Source of the DNA: Vibrio sp. Hep-1b-8
Lineage (GTDB): Bacteria; Pseudomonadota; Gammaproteobacteria; Enterobacterales; Vibrionaceae
Direction of reading: 5' to 3'
Length of the DNA stretch: 64,000 nt
Assembly (NCBI RefSeq): GCF_006124995.1
Contig: NZ_QEWN01000114.1
Span: 1-64,000, forward strand
The notes beneath the pieces are model-generated. The model did no database searches and was not told where the DNA came from. It was given only the letters and a program-made list of their open reading frames with translations. Shown here piece after piece: positions 20,731 to 29,700 of the stretch. The number at the start of each line of letters is the position of its first letter. Position 1 is the stretch's first letter. The translations under genes were made by a program, and so were the position numbers.

Positions 20731-20955
20731 TTGCTTGAGAGTGATGGCGGGGATATTTTAACGCTTAAGGAGATACTCGGGCATGCTAGTATTAATCAAA
20801 CGATGACTTACGCACATTTGGTTCCTGACCACTTGATTGATGCGGTTAAACCCAACCCACTAAACAAGTTAAGAGATCCACAAAATGACCACACTTATGA
20901 CCCAGAGCGCCCCATAGCCATACAAAACAAAACACTAAGTGGTTGTATTTTATAA
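20731..20955 (+). pseudogene. 3' remnant of a tyrosine recombinase (integrase) gene
   Basis: The conserved integrase C-terminus is obvious: GGDILTLKEILGHASINQTMTYAHLVPDHL, shown here by its parts LGHASI (catalytic His) and TMTYAHL (nucleophile Tyr). Everything before about 20740, including both catalytic Arg residues, is missing and replaced by antisense phage-like sequence. It lies about 40 bases from the right 18-bp repeat, the normal place for an integrase gene. It cannot be active. Confidence 0.85.
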
Positions 20956-20972
20956 CAATTAACTACAACCAC
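20939..20972. repeat. inverted repeat near right end of the element
   Basis: GTGGTTGTA and TACAACCAC are exact 9-base arms around 16 AT-rich bases. It lies between the integrase remnant and the right attachment repeat, so it may be the integrase terminator or an arm-type recombinase site. Confidence 0.55.
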
Positions 20973-20995
20973 CCATACTAAACAACCTAGGAAAC

Positions 20996-21013
20996 GCTCA
21001 GCAATGAGCCTCT
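20996..21013 (+). repeat. right attachment-site repeat (18 bp)
   Basis: GCTCAGCAATGAGCCTCT, exact copy of 18997-19014, eight bases before the srkA start used here. It contains an ATG (21004) in frame with srkA. Confidence 0.8.
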
Positions 21014-21021
21014 TTTATTTT

Positions 21022-22008
21022 ATGATACAGCAAGCCTTTAACTTTGATGCGCTCACCCCAGACTTTATGTGGTATGCGCTAGAGAGTATCGGGATCCGCG
21101 CCGAGTCGGGATTTTTAGCACTTAACAGTTATGAAAACCGCGTCTATCAGTTCACTGATGAAGAACGTCAGCGCTATGTGGTGAAGTTCTACCGCCCAGA
21201 GCGTTGGAGTCAGGAACAGATTCAGGAAGAGCATCATTTTACGCTTGAGCTGATCGAATCAGAAATTCCCGTCGCGCCACCCGTCGTCATTAATGGTCAA
21301 ACTCTGCATCACTATCAGGGGTATCTATTTGCCCTGTTTGCCAGTGTTGGTGGTCGTCAATTTGAAGTGGATAACCTAGAACAATTGGAAGGGGTTGGCC
21401 GTTTCTTAGGTCGTATCCACAAAGTCGGCTCAAAGCAGGTATTCAAACACAGACCCACTATTGGTCTCGAAGAGTATGTTTATCAGCCGCGCAAATTACT
21501 GCAAAACTCAACGTTTATTCCCATGCATTTGGAAAACGCCTTTTTCAATGATCTTGACCTGCTGATCAGCAATCTCGAGACGCACTGGACGGACTCCACC
21601 AGCATGATACGTCTGCATGGCGATTGCCACCCAGGCAACATTCTGTGGAGAGATGGTCCTATGTTCGTCGACCTAGACGACGCTCGCAATGGCCCTGCCA
21701 TTCAGGATCTATGGATGCTACTGAGTGGGGATCGGGCTGACAAAATAATGCAACTCGACATCATCTTAGAAGCGTATCAAGAATTTAATGACTTTAATCT
21801 CAATGAATTGAAACTAATCGAACCTTTGCGTGGTCTACGTATGGTGCACTATATGGCATGGCTAGCAAAAAGATGGCAGGACCCGGCATTTCCTCTCGCC
21901 TTTCCATGGTTTAATGATCCAAAATATTGGGAAAGTCAGGTTCTCGGGTTCAAAGAGCAGATATCTGCCCTCAATGAACCACCACTTTCACTCATGCCAC
22001 AGTGGTAA
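21022..22008 (+). CDS. srkA: stress response serine/threonine kinase SrkA
   Basis: A 328-residue kinase of the SrkA (YihE/RdoA) family, APH-like fold. It is close to E. coli SrkA throughout: LNSYENRVYQF, VVKFYRPERW (ATP Lys), RLHGDCHPGNILW with the catalytic Asp and Asn, and MFVDLDDA for the metal Asp. The family N-terminus fits ATG 21022 but has no clear ribosome site. ATG 21004, inside the attachment repeat and behind AGGAAA, would add six residues. It forms an operon with dsbA. Its natural upstream region was separated by the element. Confidence 0.95.
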   Translation: MIQQAFNFDALTPDFMWYALESIGIRAESGFLALNSYENRVYQFTDEERQRYVVKFYRPERWSQEQIQEEHHFTLELIESEIPVAPPVVINGQTLHHYQGYLFALFASVGGRQFEVDNLEQLEGVGRFLGRIHKVGSKQVFKHRPTIGLEEYVYQPRKLLQNSTFIPMHLENAFFNDLDLLISNLETHWTDSTSMIRLHGDCHPGNILWRDGPMFVDLDDARNGPAIQDLWMLLSGDRADKIMQLDIILEAYQEFNDFNLNELKLIEPLRGLRMVHYMAWLAKRWQDPAFPLAFPWFNDPKYWESQVLGFKEQISALNEPPLSLMPQW

Positions 22009-22035
22009 CAACAATAATTACACATGGAGTTAAGA

Positions 22036-22638
22036 ATGAAAAAGCTGTTTGCACTCGTCGCAACAATGATGCTGAGCTTATCGGCTCATGCTGCACAATT
22101 TAGTCAAGGTGAACACTATAAAGTCCTTGAACTTGAAGCTTCAAAGAAACCGACAGTGACTGAGTTTTTCTCGTTCTACTGCCCTCACTGTAATACCTTT
22201 GAGCCTATCATTCAGCAGCTAAAAGCGCAGCTACCTAAAGATGCTAAGTTCCAGAAGAACCACGTCTCTTTTATGGGCGGCAACATGGGAGAGTCAATGA
22301 GCAAGGCATACGCCACCATGATTGTGCTAAAGATCGAAGACAAGATGACCCCTGTGCTGTTTGACCGAATTCATAACATGCGCAAAGCACCAAAGAATGA
22401 TGAGGAATTACGCCAAATCTTCCTTGATGAAGGTGTCGATGCAGACAAGTTCGATGCTGCGTTCAATGGTTTTGCTGTGGATTCTATGGTTCGTCGTTTC
22501 GACAAGCAGTTCAAAGATAGCGGTCTTTCCGGTGTGCCAGCCGTTGTGGTCAACAACAAATACTTAGTACAGGCTCAATCGATTAAAACGCTTGATGAAT
22601 ACTTTGCATTGGTCAACTATCTACTGACACTGAAGTAA
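22036..22638 (+). CDS. dsbA: thiol:disulfide interchange protein DsbA
   Basis: A 200-residue periplasmic oxidoreductase that puts disulphides into exported proteins. It has a signal peptide ([20 protein letters not shown]), then a thioredoxin fold with an inserted helical domain. The active site is CPHC at about residues 49-52 ([12 protein letters not shown]), and the cis-Pro loop is SGVPAVV. ATG 22036 follows GGAGTTAAGA; four earlier codons from 22024 are rejected. srkA is 27 bases upstream, the same pair as in E. coli. Confidence 0.97.
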   Translation: MKKLFALVATMMLSLSAHAAQFSQGEHYKVLELEASKKPTVTEFFSFYCPHCNTFEPIIQQLKAQLPKDAKFQKNHVSFMGGNMGESMSKAYATMIVLKIEDKMTPVLFDRIHNMRKAPKNDEELRQIFLDEGVDADKFDAAFNGFAVDSMVRRFDKQFKDSGLSGVPAVVVNNKYLVQAQSIKTLDEYFALVNYLLTLK

Positions 22639-22649
22639 TCGCTACAGAT

Positions 22650-22680
22650 CAAAAAAGGGAGCATACGGCTCCCTTTTTGA
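22650..22680. terminator. bidirectional terminator dsbA / acyltransferase
   Basis: AAAAAGGGAGC and GCTCCCTTTTT pair around ATACG. A-rich and T-rich flanks make it usable from both strands for these convergent genes. Confidence 0.88.
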
Positions 22681-22694
22681 TCCCAATGATGCAA

Positions 22695-23579
22695 TTACTT
22701 TTCCTGATGCAGCTCCTTGAGCACAGCATCTTTTTCCTTCCAAACATCTCCCAACCATTGCTGAAACTGACGTTTATACGGTTTGTCGTTAAAGTAATCA
22801 CCTCGCACTTTTTCATCAACAGGCAGAACCTGAGTACGAACCACTATTCTTTGCATTCTTCCCATCAAAGCATCTTTAAATGGCTTTTCTGTATTGTCAG
22901 GGTAAGCCAGTGTGACATCGATAATATTATCAAACTGGTCGCCCATCGCCGCTAACGTGTAGGCAATGCCACCTGTTTTAGGTTGGAGCAGATAGTCATA
23001 GCCAGCTGTACTCTTACGCTGCTTTTGCGGTGTAAAACGAGTCCCCTCTACGTAATTCACCACTGTTGTCGGCGTGTGTTTAAATTTGGCACATGAACGA
23101 CGAGTGGTTGCGAGATCCTGACCACGCTTTTCTGGATGACGAATCAGATACTCCCGCGAATAACGGCGCATAAATGGCATATCCAACGCCCAGCAAGCCA
23201 TTCCAATGAAAGGAACATAGAGTAATTGTTGTTTAAGGAAAAACTTGGGCATTGGAATGCGATCTTTAAACACACAGCACAACACGACAATATCAGTCCA
23301 ACTCAGGTGGTTACTGATCATTAAATACCAACCGTCTTTCTTCAGCTCATCTCCCCCCTGAACATCCCATTCAACTTGGTTCGAAACATTCAGAATGGCC
23401 GAGTTAATCGTCGCCCATAGCCACATCACTTTATTGGCTAATTGGGTGCCTTTCGCTTTCAGCGCCGCAGTTGGAAGAAGAAGCTTGAATACAGCGATAA
23501 TACAGATAGCTACCGAACACAAAGCTGAGTTTAAGATAACTAAGGAAACATTCAGAATAAGAAGTAAATGTGCCAACAT
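22695..23579 (-). CDS. lysophospholipid acyltransferase (YihG type)
   Basis: A 294-residue inner-membrane PlsC-family acyltransferase. It has hydrophobic N-terminal segments (about 5-40), the catalytic NHLSWTD (HxxxxD) at about residues 92-98, and motif III VEGTRF at about 180. The length and the RRYSREYLIRHPEKRG region fit YihG rather than PlsC itself. It would acylate lysophosphatidic acid or a related lipid. The neighbour of srkA-dsbA in E. coli is also yihG, which supports the name. It is a single-gene unit. Confidence 0.9.
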   Translation of the reverse strand: MLAHLLLILNVSLVILNSALCSVAICIIAVFKLLLPTAALKAKGTQLANKVMWLWATINSAILNVSNQVEWDVQGGDELKKDGWYLMISNHLSWTDIVVLCCVFKDRIPMPKFFLKQQLLYVPFIGMACWALDMPFMRRYSREYLIRHPEKRGQDLATTRRSCAKFKHTPTTVVNYVEGTRFTPQKQRKSTAGYDYLLQPKTGGIAYTLAAMGDQFDNIIDVTLAYPDNTEKPFKDALMGRMQRIVVRTQVLPVDEKVRGDYFNDKPYKRQFQQWLGDVWKEKDAVLKELHQEK

Positions 23580-23761
23580 AACGCTTAATAATGAGATTTG
23601 AAGAAAATTTAATATAGTTTTACTAATGGATAATAAAACAGCGTGTAATTATACAAGCCATTGGAAAGTTTGAAACTAATCTGGCTATGGTCAGAGTAGT
23701 TAATCAACACTATTTCCGGTGATGTCACCTTATTTAGCATTACACTTTTGGAGAACTCACA

Positions 23762-24751
23762 ATGAGCACCAAACCTATCATGCTCTCAACTGCCATTTTC
23801 TGCTTCTGCGCTGCTCCAGCGATGGCCCAGTTGTCAGACACCGCTGGTATCAGTGGTGAAATTTCGTTGAGCGCCGGTTACCTTTCTTCAACATCCAATT
23901 TCAATACCGATGCCAACGCAACCATTAATGACAACACCCAAAAAGATGAAAGTGACAGCAGCTTTATCCCTGTACCTCTCGGTAGCATCGCCTATACGTT
24001 TGGAAGCCAGCTAGATAGACAGCTATATGTGGGTACATCTAGAGAAGATATCGCAGTAGGTACCTTAGCGTTAGAGTTGGGCTATAAGCAACTGCTGGCA
24101 AATGGAACAGTGATTGATGCCTCTTTCCTACCGACAATCATGTCTGGTGAAACATGGTCAGATCCTTTTAAAACAGGTTCAGCAAGAAGCGTAACCGATG
24201 AGAAAGGCAATGCCTTCCGTCTAAAATTCAGCAATATTAATAATTCTGGCTTTAGCTTGGACACCGCTTATGCCAGTCAGGAAGTAGAGAACGAACGTTC
24301 AGGTCTATATTCTGGCTACGTATCATCCGCTCACCTTTTAAAAAGAGATGCAGACAAACTCTACCTAAAAGGTGACTATCGGATGCGCATCCAACCCGGT
24401 ACATTTTTAGCCCCCTCCATTACGTTCGTAAAATCGGATGCTGAAGGGGATGCCTATTCCTTTACTTCATGGAGAGGCGAACTATCCCTATTTAAAGTAA
24501 TGGAGCGTCACCAGTTTGCTCTCACAGCTGGCTACACGCACTTCAGTTACGACGCCTCTCATCCGGTTTACAATACAACGCGTGCTGATGATGAATTTAG
24601 CCTGTTTGCGGCCTATGAGTACCAACAATTAATGGGCTTGCGTGATTGGTCTCTGATCTCGTTTGCGGGTTATGGGCAAAAAGACTCAAACATCAACTTT
24701 TACCAAGAACAACAGTTAATATTCTCCATAGGTGTTAACTACAAGTTTTAA
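23762..24751 (+). CDS. DUF2860 family outer-membrane beta-barrel protein
   Basis: A 329-residue secreted protein with a signal peptide (about residues 1-22, ending AMA-Q). The rest alternates hydrophobic and polar residues with many Tyr/Phe/Ser, and ends FSIGVNYKF, the aromatic C-terminus typical of outer-membrane barrels. The start (LSDTAGISGEISLSAGY) fits the Vibrio DUF2860 family. The substrate is unknown; a small porin or adhesin-like role is possible. It follows TTTTGGAGAACTCACA and is convergent with comM. Confidence 0.85.
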   Translation: MSTKPIMLSTAIFCFCAAPAMAQLSDTAGISGEISLSAGYLSSTSNFNTDANATINDNTQKDESDSSFIPVPLGSIAYTFGSQLDRQLYVGTSREDIAVGTLALELGYKQLLANGTVIDASFLPTIMSGETWSDPFKTGSARSVTDEKGNAFRLKFSNINNSGFSLDTAYASQEVENERSGLYSGYVSSAHLLKRDADKLYLKGDYRMRIQPGTFLAPSITFVKSDAEGDAYSFTSWRGELSLFKVMERHQFALTAGYTHFSYDASHPVYNTTRADDEFSLFAAYEYQQLMGLRDWSLISFAGYGQKDSNINFYQEQQLIFSIGVNYKF

Positions 24752-24796
24752 GCATCGGAAAGCCCACTGAACACCTTCTGTGGGCTTCCATTCAAT

Positions 24797-26320
24797 CTAT
24801 ACCGCTTGTTCGGTAAGTTGTCGCAGCAGTCGGTCCATAGAACGATAACCAAGGGCCTCAGCAAGATGATTACGCTCTATTTGAGGTGAATCTTCTAAAT
24901 CAGCAATGGTACGAGCAACTTTAATGATTCGGTGATAAGCACGAATCGATAGACCCAATCGATGCAAAGCATTTTCTAGAAACTGCGCATCCTGCTTTTG
25001 CAGTGGACAATAACGCTCGATTTCTCGACTAGTGAGCAAAGCATTAACCTTGTTGGCACGCGAGAGCATTTTTTCACGCGCTAGCAGCACTCGCTGTTTG
25101 ACAACCGAGGTCGATTCTCCTCTGTCACCCCCCTCTGCTAGGGTCCCCTTTGGTAAGGCAGGGATTTCCAACGACATATCGAATCGGTCAAGTAAAGGCC
25201 CTGACAAACGACTCAAATAGCGCAAAATAACTTGTGGGTTAACTCGAGATAAATTGCCCTCGTAATACCCCGTAGGACTAGGGTTCAAAGCGCCAACCAA
25301 CTGAAAACGTGCCGGAAATCGCGTTTTTCCTTGCGCGCGTGAAATAATAATTTCACCGGACTCAAGAGGTTCCCGCAAAGAATCCAACACTTTGCGTTCA
25401 AATTCTGGCATCTCATCAAGAAACAACAAACCATTGTGGGCGAGTGAAATTTCACCCGGCCTCGGAATAGAGCCACCTCCCACTAAGGCTGCCATTGAAC
25501 TTGTATGGTGTGGAGCGCGAAATGGCCTCTGTTTCCAATTATGAACATTAATCTCTTGTTGTGTCAGTGAGGCTATCGAAGCGGTTTCTAGCGCTTCTTG
25601 ATCCGACATCTCGGGTAATAAGTCACACAGCCTCGACGCCAACATCGTTTTACCCGTCCCTGGAGGGCCTAGAAAAAGCAAATTGTGGTTGCCAGCAGCG
25701 GCTATTTCCAAGGCGCGTTTGCCTTGTTGCTGACCAATAATGTCCTGCATGTCACGCTGTAAATGCGACTGACTCTCCTTGTATTCGCTTTGGTGAAGAG
25801 ACAAGGGTTGCTGGCCCGAAAGGTCTGCACACACTTCAAGTAGACTGTGAGCTGATTTATGCCGTTCCGCCCCAACCAACGCCGCTTGATCACCATTTTG
25901 ATGTGGTACAACTAAGCTACGTTTGACACGATTTGCGGCTAAAGCAGCAGGTAGAACACCTTTAACATATCTCAGTTCACCTGACAGTGCCAATTCACCA
26001 ATAAATTCTCGCTCAGATAACGCGACGGTAGGTATTTGCTCTGAAGCGGCCAAGATACCCAACGCAATGGGCAGATCAAACCTTCCTCCCTCTTTAGGAA
26101 GATCGGCAGGAGCAAGATTCACCGTAATTCGTTTAGCGGGAAACTCAAAGCGTGAATTAACAATGGCGCTGCGAACTCTATCTCGTGATTCTTTAACCGT
26201 CGTTTCGGGTAACCCAACCAAACAAAAACCGGGCATACCATTACTAATATGTACTTCGACTGTCACCGAAGGTGCTTCAACACCCACACAGGCTCGACTG
26301 TGAATAATGGCTAATCCCAT
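24797..26320 (-). CDS. comM: YifB/ComM family AAA+ ATPase
   Basis: A 507-residue Mg-chelatase-like AAA+ protein; in Vibrio and Haemophilus ComM is a branch-migration helicase that extends donor strand integration in transformation. It has an N-terminal ChlI-like domain (about 1-170), Walker A GPPGTGKTM at about 218, Walker B LLFLDEMPEF, sensor region ALNPSPTGYYEG and a C-terminal lid (SIRAYHRIIKVARTIADLE). The length is full. It is divergent from the ilv operon across a 200-base gap with the ilv promoter. Confidence 0.96.
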   Translation of the reverse strand: MGLAIIHSRACVGVEAPSVTVEVHISNGMPGFCLVGLPETTVKESRDRVRSAIVNSRFEFPAKRITVNLAPADLPKEGGRFDLPIALGILAASEQIPTVALSEREFIGELALSGELRYVKGVLPAALAANRVKRSLVVPHQNGDQAALVGAERHKSAHSLLEVCADLSGQQPLSLHQSEYKESQSHLQRDMQDIIGQQQGKRALEIAAAGNHNLLFLGPPGTGKTMLASRLCDLLPEMSDQEALETASIASLTQQEINVHNWKQRPFRAPHHTSSMAALVGGGSIPRPGEISLAHNGLLFLDEMPEFERKVLDSLREPLESGEIIISRAQGKTRFPARFQLVGALNPSPTGYYEGNLSRVNPQVILRYLSRLSGPLLDRFDMSLEIPALPKGTLAEGGDRGESTSVVKQRVLLAREKMLSRANKVNALLTSREIERYCPLQKQDAQFLENALHRLGLSIRAYHRIIKVARTIADLEDSPQIERNHLAEALGYRSMDRLLRQLTEQAV

Positions 26321-26438
26321 AGTGAATCCATCTTGTAGATGCTCATTATTTATCCCCCTGATAGTTAGTTCATTTTCTTATCAAGGTTGTTATATAGCTT
26401 GGCTAGATGCTGAAAGAATGTGAAAAAAGAATGAGTTT

Positions 26439-26467
26439 TTGCTTGTCATTTAACGGATATGTATGTT
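26439..26467 (+). promoter_or_regulatory. putative ilv operon promoter
   Basis: TTGCTT (26439-26444) and TATGTT (26462-26467) are 17 bases apart and lie 60 bases before the leader peptide. This is the best sigma-70-like pair in the gap, but it is not strong. Confidence 0.45.
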
Positions 26468-26527
26468 ACCACTAGAGACGCAAACATTTTCGTGCCCTAT
26501 TCGGCACACATAACTATAGAAAATAAG

Positions 26528-26617
26528 ATGAACTTTAACGCTCGCACTAACGCACTGATTGCCCTGATTATCGTGGTCATTATTGACACCGCGCGGGGTC
26601 TAGTGGGCGAAAGATAA
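26528..26617 (+). CDS. ilvL: ilv operon leader peptide
   Basis: A 29-residue frame with a run of regulatory codons, LIALIIVVII (Leu, Ile, Val), starting at ATG 26528 (after AATAAG) and ending at TAA 26615-26617. A strong terminator follows 12 bases later. This is classic multivalent attenuation: when charged Leu, Ile or Val tRNA is scarce the ribosome stalls, an antiterminator forms and ilvGMEDA is transcribed. It looks like E. coli IlvL in design. Confidence 0.9.
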   Translation: MNFNARTNALIALIIVVIIDTARGLVGER

Positions 26618-26629
26618 CCACAGAATAGA

Positions 26630-26666
26630 AAAAACCCCCGCACTGCAAAGTCCGGGGGTTTTTTTA
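26630..26666 (+). terminator. ilv attenuator terminator
   Basis: AACCCCCG and CGGGGGTT pair around an 11-base loop, followed by T7. It sits between ilvL and ilvG, 130 bases before ilvG. Confidence 0.9.
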
Positions 26667-26796
26667 CAATTAGTCGCTGAAAAATTTGGCTGACATAAAT
26701 TTAAAGCTCATAAATAGAGCTTGCAGGAAGAATGGGAGCGCACATGACGTGCAATAAAACACAACATCAAGATAAGGACAGCCGAGGGGGTAGAGG

Positions 26797-28443
26797 ATGA
26801 CAGGTGCAGAGCTAGTCGTAGCTGCTCTACAACAGCAAGGAATCAAAACCGTTTTTGGTTACCCTGGCGGTGCCATAATGCCGATATACGACGCCCTATA
26901 TGATGGTGGCGTTGAACATATCCTCTGTCGTCATGAACAAGGTGCAGCAATGGCTGCAATTGGTATGGCGCGCGCGACCCAGGATGTCGCAGTATGTATG
27001 GCGACTTCAGGTCCGGGAGCAACAAACTTAGTGACAGGTTTGGCCGATGCTTTCATGGACTCTATTCCGCTAGTTGCCATTACTGGTCAGGTTGCGAGTT
27101 CGCACATTGGTACTGATGCCTTTCAGGAAATGGATGTCATAGGGATGTCACTATCCTGTACCAAACACAGCTATCTAGTCACTGACATCAATGACCTCGC
27201 GCCCACATTGGCCGAAGCGTTTGAAGTTGCTAAAACAGGCCGTCCAGGCCCTGTCATTGTCGATATCGCTAAAGATGTACAGCTTGGGCAAGCTCCTGTT
27301 GAGCTACTACCACCATTTACCCCACCTGCAATGCCCGTTGCCAGCCAAGAAGCAATAGCGAAAGCTCAGGAGCTTCTTTCACAAAGTTCTCGTCCTGTTC
27401 TTTATGTTGGTGGTGGCGTACAACTAGGTCACGCAACCAATGCTGTGCGCGAATTCTTGCGCCTTAACCCAATGCCATCAGTGAGTACGCTGAAAGGCTT
27501 AGGCACTATCGAACGTCACGACCCACATTACCTAGGTATGCTAGGTATGCACGGAACCAAGGCTGCAAACCTTGTTGTTCAAGAGTGTGACCTTCTGATT
27601 GCTGTTGGCGCACGTTTCGATGACCGTGTTACTGGTAAGCTAGATACTTTCGCTCCCAATGCCAAAGTTATCCATATCGATATCGACGCAGCTGAAATCC
27701 ATAAACTTCGCCAAGCAAACGCTCCAGTTCGTGCAGAAATTCCAGCCGTTCTTCCTCATCTTGAACTCACTCAAGATATTACGCCTTGGGTTAAACACAG
27801 TGAAAGTCTGCGCAGTGGGTTTAAGTGGCGCTATGACCATCCAGGTGATCTGATCTATGCACCGGGACTGCTCAAACAACTTTCTGATCTCATGCCAGAT
27901 AGCTCGATTGTTTCAACAGATGTTGGCCAACATCAAATGTGGGCAGCTCAGCATATTCAGCCTCGTGATCCACAGAACTTCATCACTTCAGCAGGACTTG
28001 GCACCATGGGCTTTGGCTTGCCAGCAGCAATGGGCGCCGCAGTAGCTCGTCCTGATGATCAGTCTATTCTCATTACGGGTGATGGTTCATTTATGATGAA
28101 TGTGCAGGAGCTTGGGACTCTAAAACGTCGCCAAATTCCTGTAAAAATCGTACTACTCAACAACCAACGCTTAGGCATGGTGCGCCAATGGCAATCATTG
28201 TTTTTTGATGGCCGCCATAGCGAGACCATCCTAGATGACAACCCTGACTTTGTAATGCTAGCTAAAGCCTTTGATATTCCTGGTAAAACCATCACTAAGA
28301 AAGAAGAAGTTGAGCCAGCACTAAAAGAGATGCTAGAAAGTAACACGTCTTATCTTCTTCATGTTCTAATCGATGAGGAAGAAAATGTCTGGCCACTTGT
28401 ACCACCAGGTGCATCAAACAATGACATGCTGGAGAACACATAA
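26797..28443 (+). CDS. ilvG: acetolactate synthase 2, catalytic subunit
   Basis: A 548-residue ThDP-dependent enzyme making acetolactate and acetohydroxybutyrate in branched-chain amino-acid synthesis. The N-terminal domain has [14 protein letters not shown] and the catalytic Glu in [11 protein letters not shown]; the C-terminal ThDP motif is [16 protein letters not shown]. The reading frame is intact, unlike E. coli K-12 ilvG. ATG 26797 has a G-rich site (GAGGGGG) upstream. ilvM follows directly. Confidence 0.97.
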   Translation: MTGAELVVAALQQQGIKTVFGYPGGAIMPIYDALYDGGVEHILCRHEQGAAMAAIGMARATQDVAVCMATSGPGATNLVTGLADAFMDSIPLVAITGQVASSHIGTDAFQEMDVIGMSLSCTKHSYLVTDINDLAPTLAEAFEVAKTGRPGPVIVDIAKDVQLGQAPVELLPPFTPPAMPVASQEAIAKAQELLSQSSRPVLYVGGGVQLGHATNAVREFLRLNPMPSVSTLKGLGTIERHDPHYLGMLGMHGTKAANLVVQECDLLIAVGARFDDRVTGKLDTFAPNAKVIHIDIDAAEIHKLRQANAPVRAEIPAVLPHLELTQDITPWVKHSESLRSGFKWRYDHPGDLIYAPGLLKQLSDLMPDSSIVSTDVGQHQMWAAQHIQPRDPQNFITSAGLGTMGFGLPAAMGAAVARPDDQSILITGDGSFMMNVQELGTLKRRQIPVKIVLLNNQRLGMVRQWQSLFFDGRHSETILDDNPDFVMLAKAFDIPGKTITKKEEVEPALKEMLESNTSYLLHVLIDEEENVWPLVPPGASNNDMLENT

Positions 28444-28444
28444 C

Positions 28445-28729
28445 ATGGAAAGATACTTAATCGACATTAAAGCAGACGACAAACCCGTTCTGCTAGAACG
28501 TGTACTTCGCGTTGTTCGTCACCGTGGCTTCACGGTTAAACAGGTGGCAGGCACACAAAACCACGAAAGCAGAATCGCCAGCGTAGAGATCATCGTTGAT
28601 AGCGACCGCCCAATCTCGTTCCTAACCAATCAGATCGAGAAGCTTTGGGACGTGCGCACCGTTGAAGTCACGCAAATTGCGCGAGATGAATTACCAAATA
28701 ACAACTTACAACAAAAGATTTGTGCATAA
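28445..28729 (+). CDS. ilvM: acetolactate synthase 2, regulatory subunit
   Basis: A 94-residue ACT-domain protein (MERYLIDIKADDKPVLLERV to LQQKICA) that activates IlvG. The ACT fold covers about residues 2-78, with VLLERVLRVVRHRGFTV. It starts two bases after the ilvG stop (TAAC-ATG), so the two subunits are translated in step. Unlike IlvH it is the small type II form, in which valine feedback is weak or absent. ilvE follows after 11 bases. Confidence 0.95.
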   Translation: MERYLIDIKADDKPVLLERVLRVVRHRGFTVKQVAGTQNHESRIASVEIIVDSDRPISFLTNQIEKLWDVRTVEVTQIARDELPNNNLQQKICA

Positions 28730-28740
28730 GGAAGGCAATA

Positions 28741-29688
28741 ATGGCTACAAAAACAGCAGATTACATTTGGTTTAATGGTGAGATGGTTCCTTGGGCGGAG
28801 GCTAACGTACACGTTTTGACTCACGCGATGCACTACGGCACTTCAGTATTTGAAGGCGTACGCTGCTACAACACACCAAATGGTCCAATTGTCTTCCGTC
28901 ATCTAGAGCATGCGAAGCGTCTGAAAGATTCAGCAAAAATATACCGTTTCCCGATTCCATACACGATTGAAGAAATCATGGAAGCAACGCGTGAAACTCT
29001 GCGTCAAAACAAACTGGATAGCGCTTACATCCGTCCACTCGGTTTTGTGGGTAACGTTGGCCTTGGTGTTTGTCCACCAACCGGCACAGAGATGGATCTC
29101 ATCATTGCTGCCTTTCCTTGGGGTTCTTACCTAGGCGAAGATGCGCTAGAAAAAGGTGTAGACGCCATGATTTCTAGCTGGAACCGCGCTGCACCAAATA
29201 CCATTCCAACCGCAGCAAAAGCTGGTGGTAACTACCTTTCTTCTCTACTGGTTGGTGGTGAAGCTCGTCGCCACGGATATGCTGAAGGCATCGCACTCAG
29301 CGTTGATGGTTACCTATCTGAAGGTGCTGGTGAAAACATTTTTGTGGTTAAAGATGGTGTTATCTGTACTCCACCAGCAACCAGCGCGATCCTACCAGGC
29401 ATTACTCGTGACTCCATCATGACCATCGCTCGAGATCGTGGTTACGAAGTGCGTGAAGCTAACATCGCTCGTGAAGCACTGTACCTTGCAGACGAAGTAT
29501 TCATGACAGGTACCGCCGCGGAAATCGTTCCTGTTGCGACGGTCGACAAAATTGAAGTGGGTAGCGGTAAACGCGGCCCTATCACTAAAGAGCTGCAAGA
29601 AGCTTACTTCGGCCTATTCAACGGTACGACGGAAGATAAATGGGGTTGGCTAGATTACGTTTACCCAGAGAACGCACTGGCAAAATAA
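28741..29688 (+). CDS. ilvE: branched-chain amino-acid aminotransferase
   Basis: A 315-residue fold-type IV PLP enzyme that transfers the amino group from glutamate to the 2-oxo acids of Val, Leu and Ile. Motifs are GTSVFEGVRCY, the PLP-binding Lys in AAKAGGNYL, SEGAGENIF and the TGTAAEIVPV loop near the C-terminus. ATG 28741 (MATKTADYIWF) follows AAGGCAATA. It is third in the ilv operon, twelve bases before ilvD. Confidence 0.97.
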   Translation: MATKTADYIWFNGEMVPWAEANVHVLTHAMHYGTSVFEGVRCYNTPNGPIVFRHLEHAKRLKDSAKIYRFPIPYTIEEIMEATRETLRQNKLDSAYIRPLGFVGNVGLGVCPPTGTEMDLIIAAFPWGSYLGEDALEKGVDAMISSWNRAAPNTIPTAAKAGGNYLSSLLVGGEARRHGYAEGIALSVDGYLSEGAGENIFVVKDGVICTPPATSAILPGITRDSIMTIARDRGYEVREANIAREALYLADEVFMTGTAAEIVPVATVDKIEVGSGKRGPITKELQEAYFGLFNGTTEDKWGWLDYVYPENALAK

Positions 29689-29700
29689 GGAAGTAGTAAG

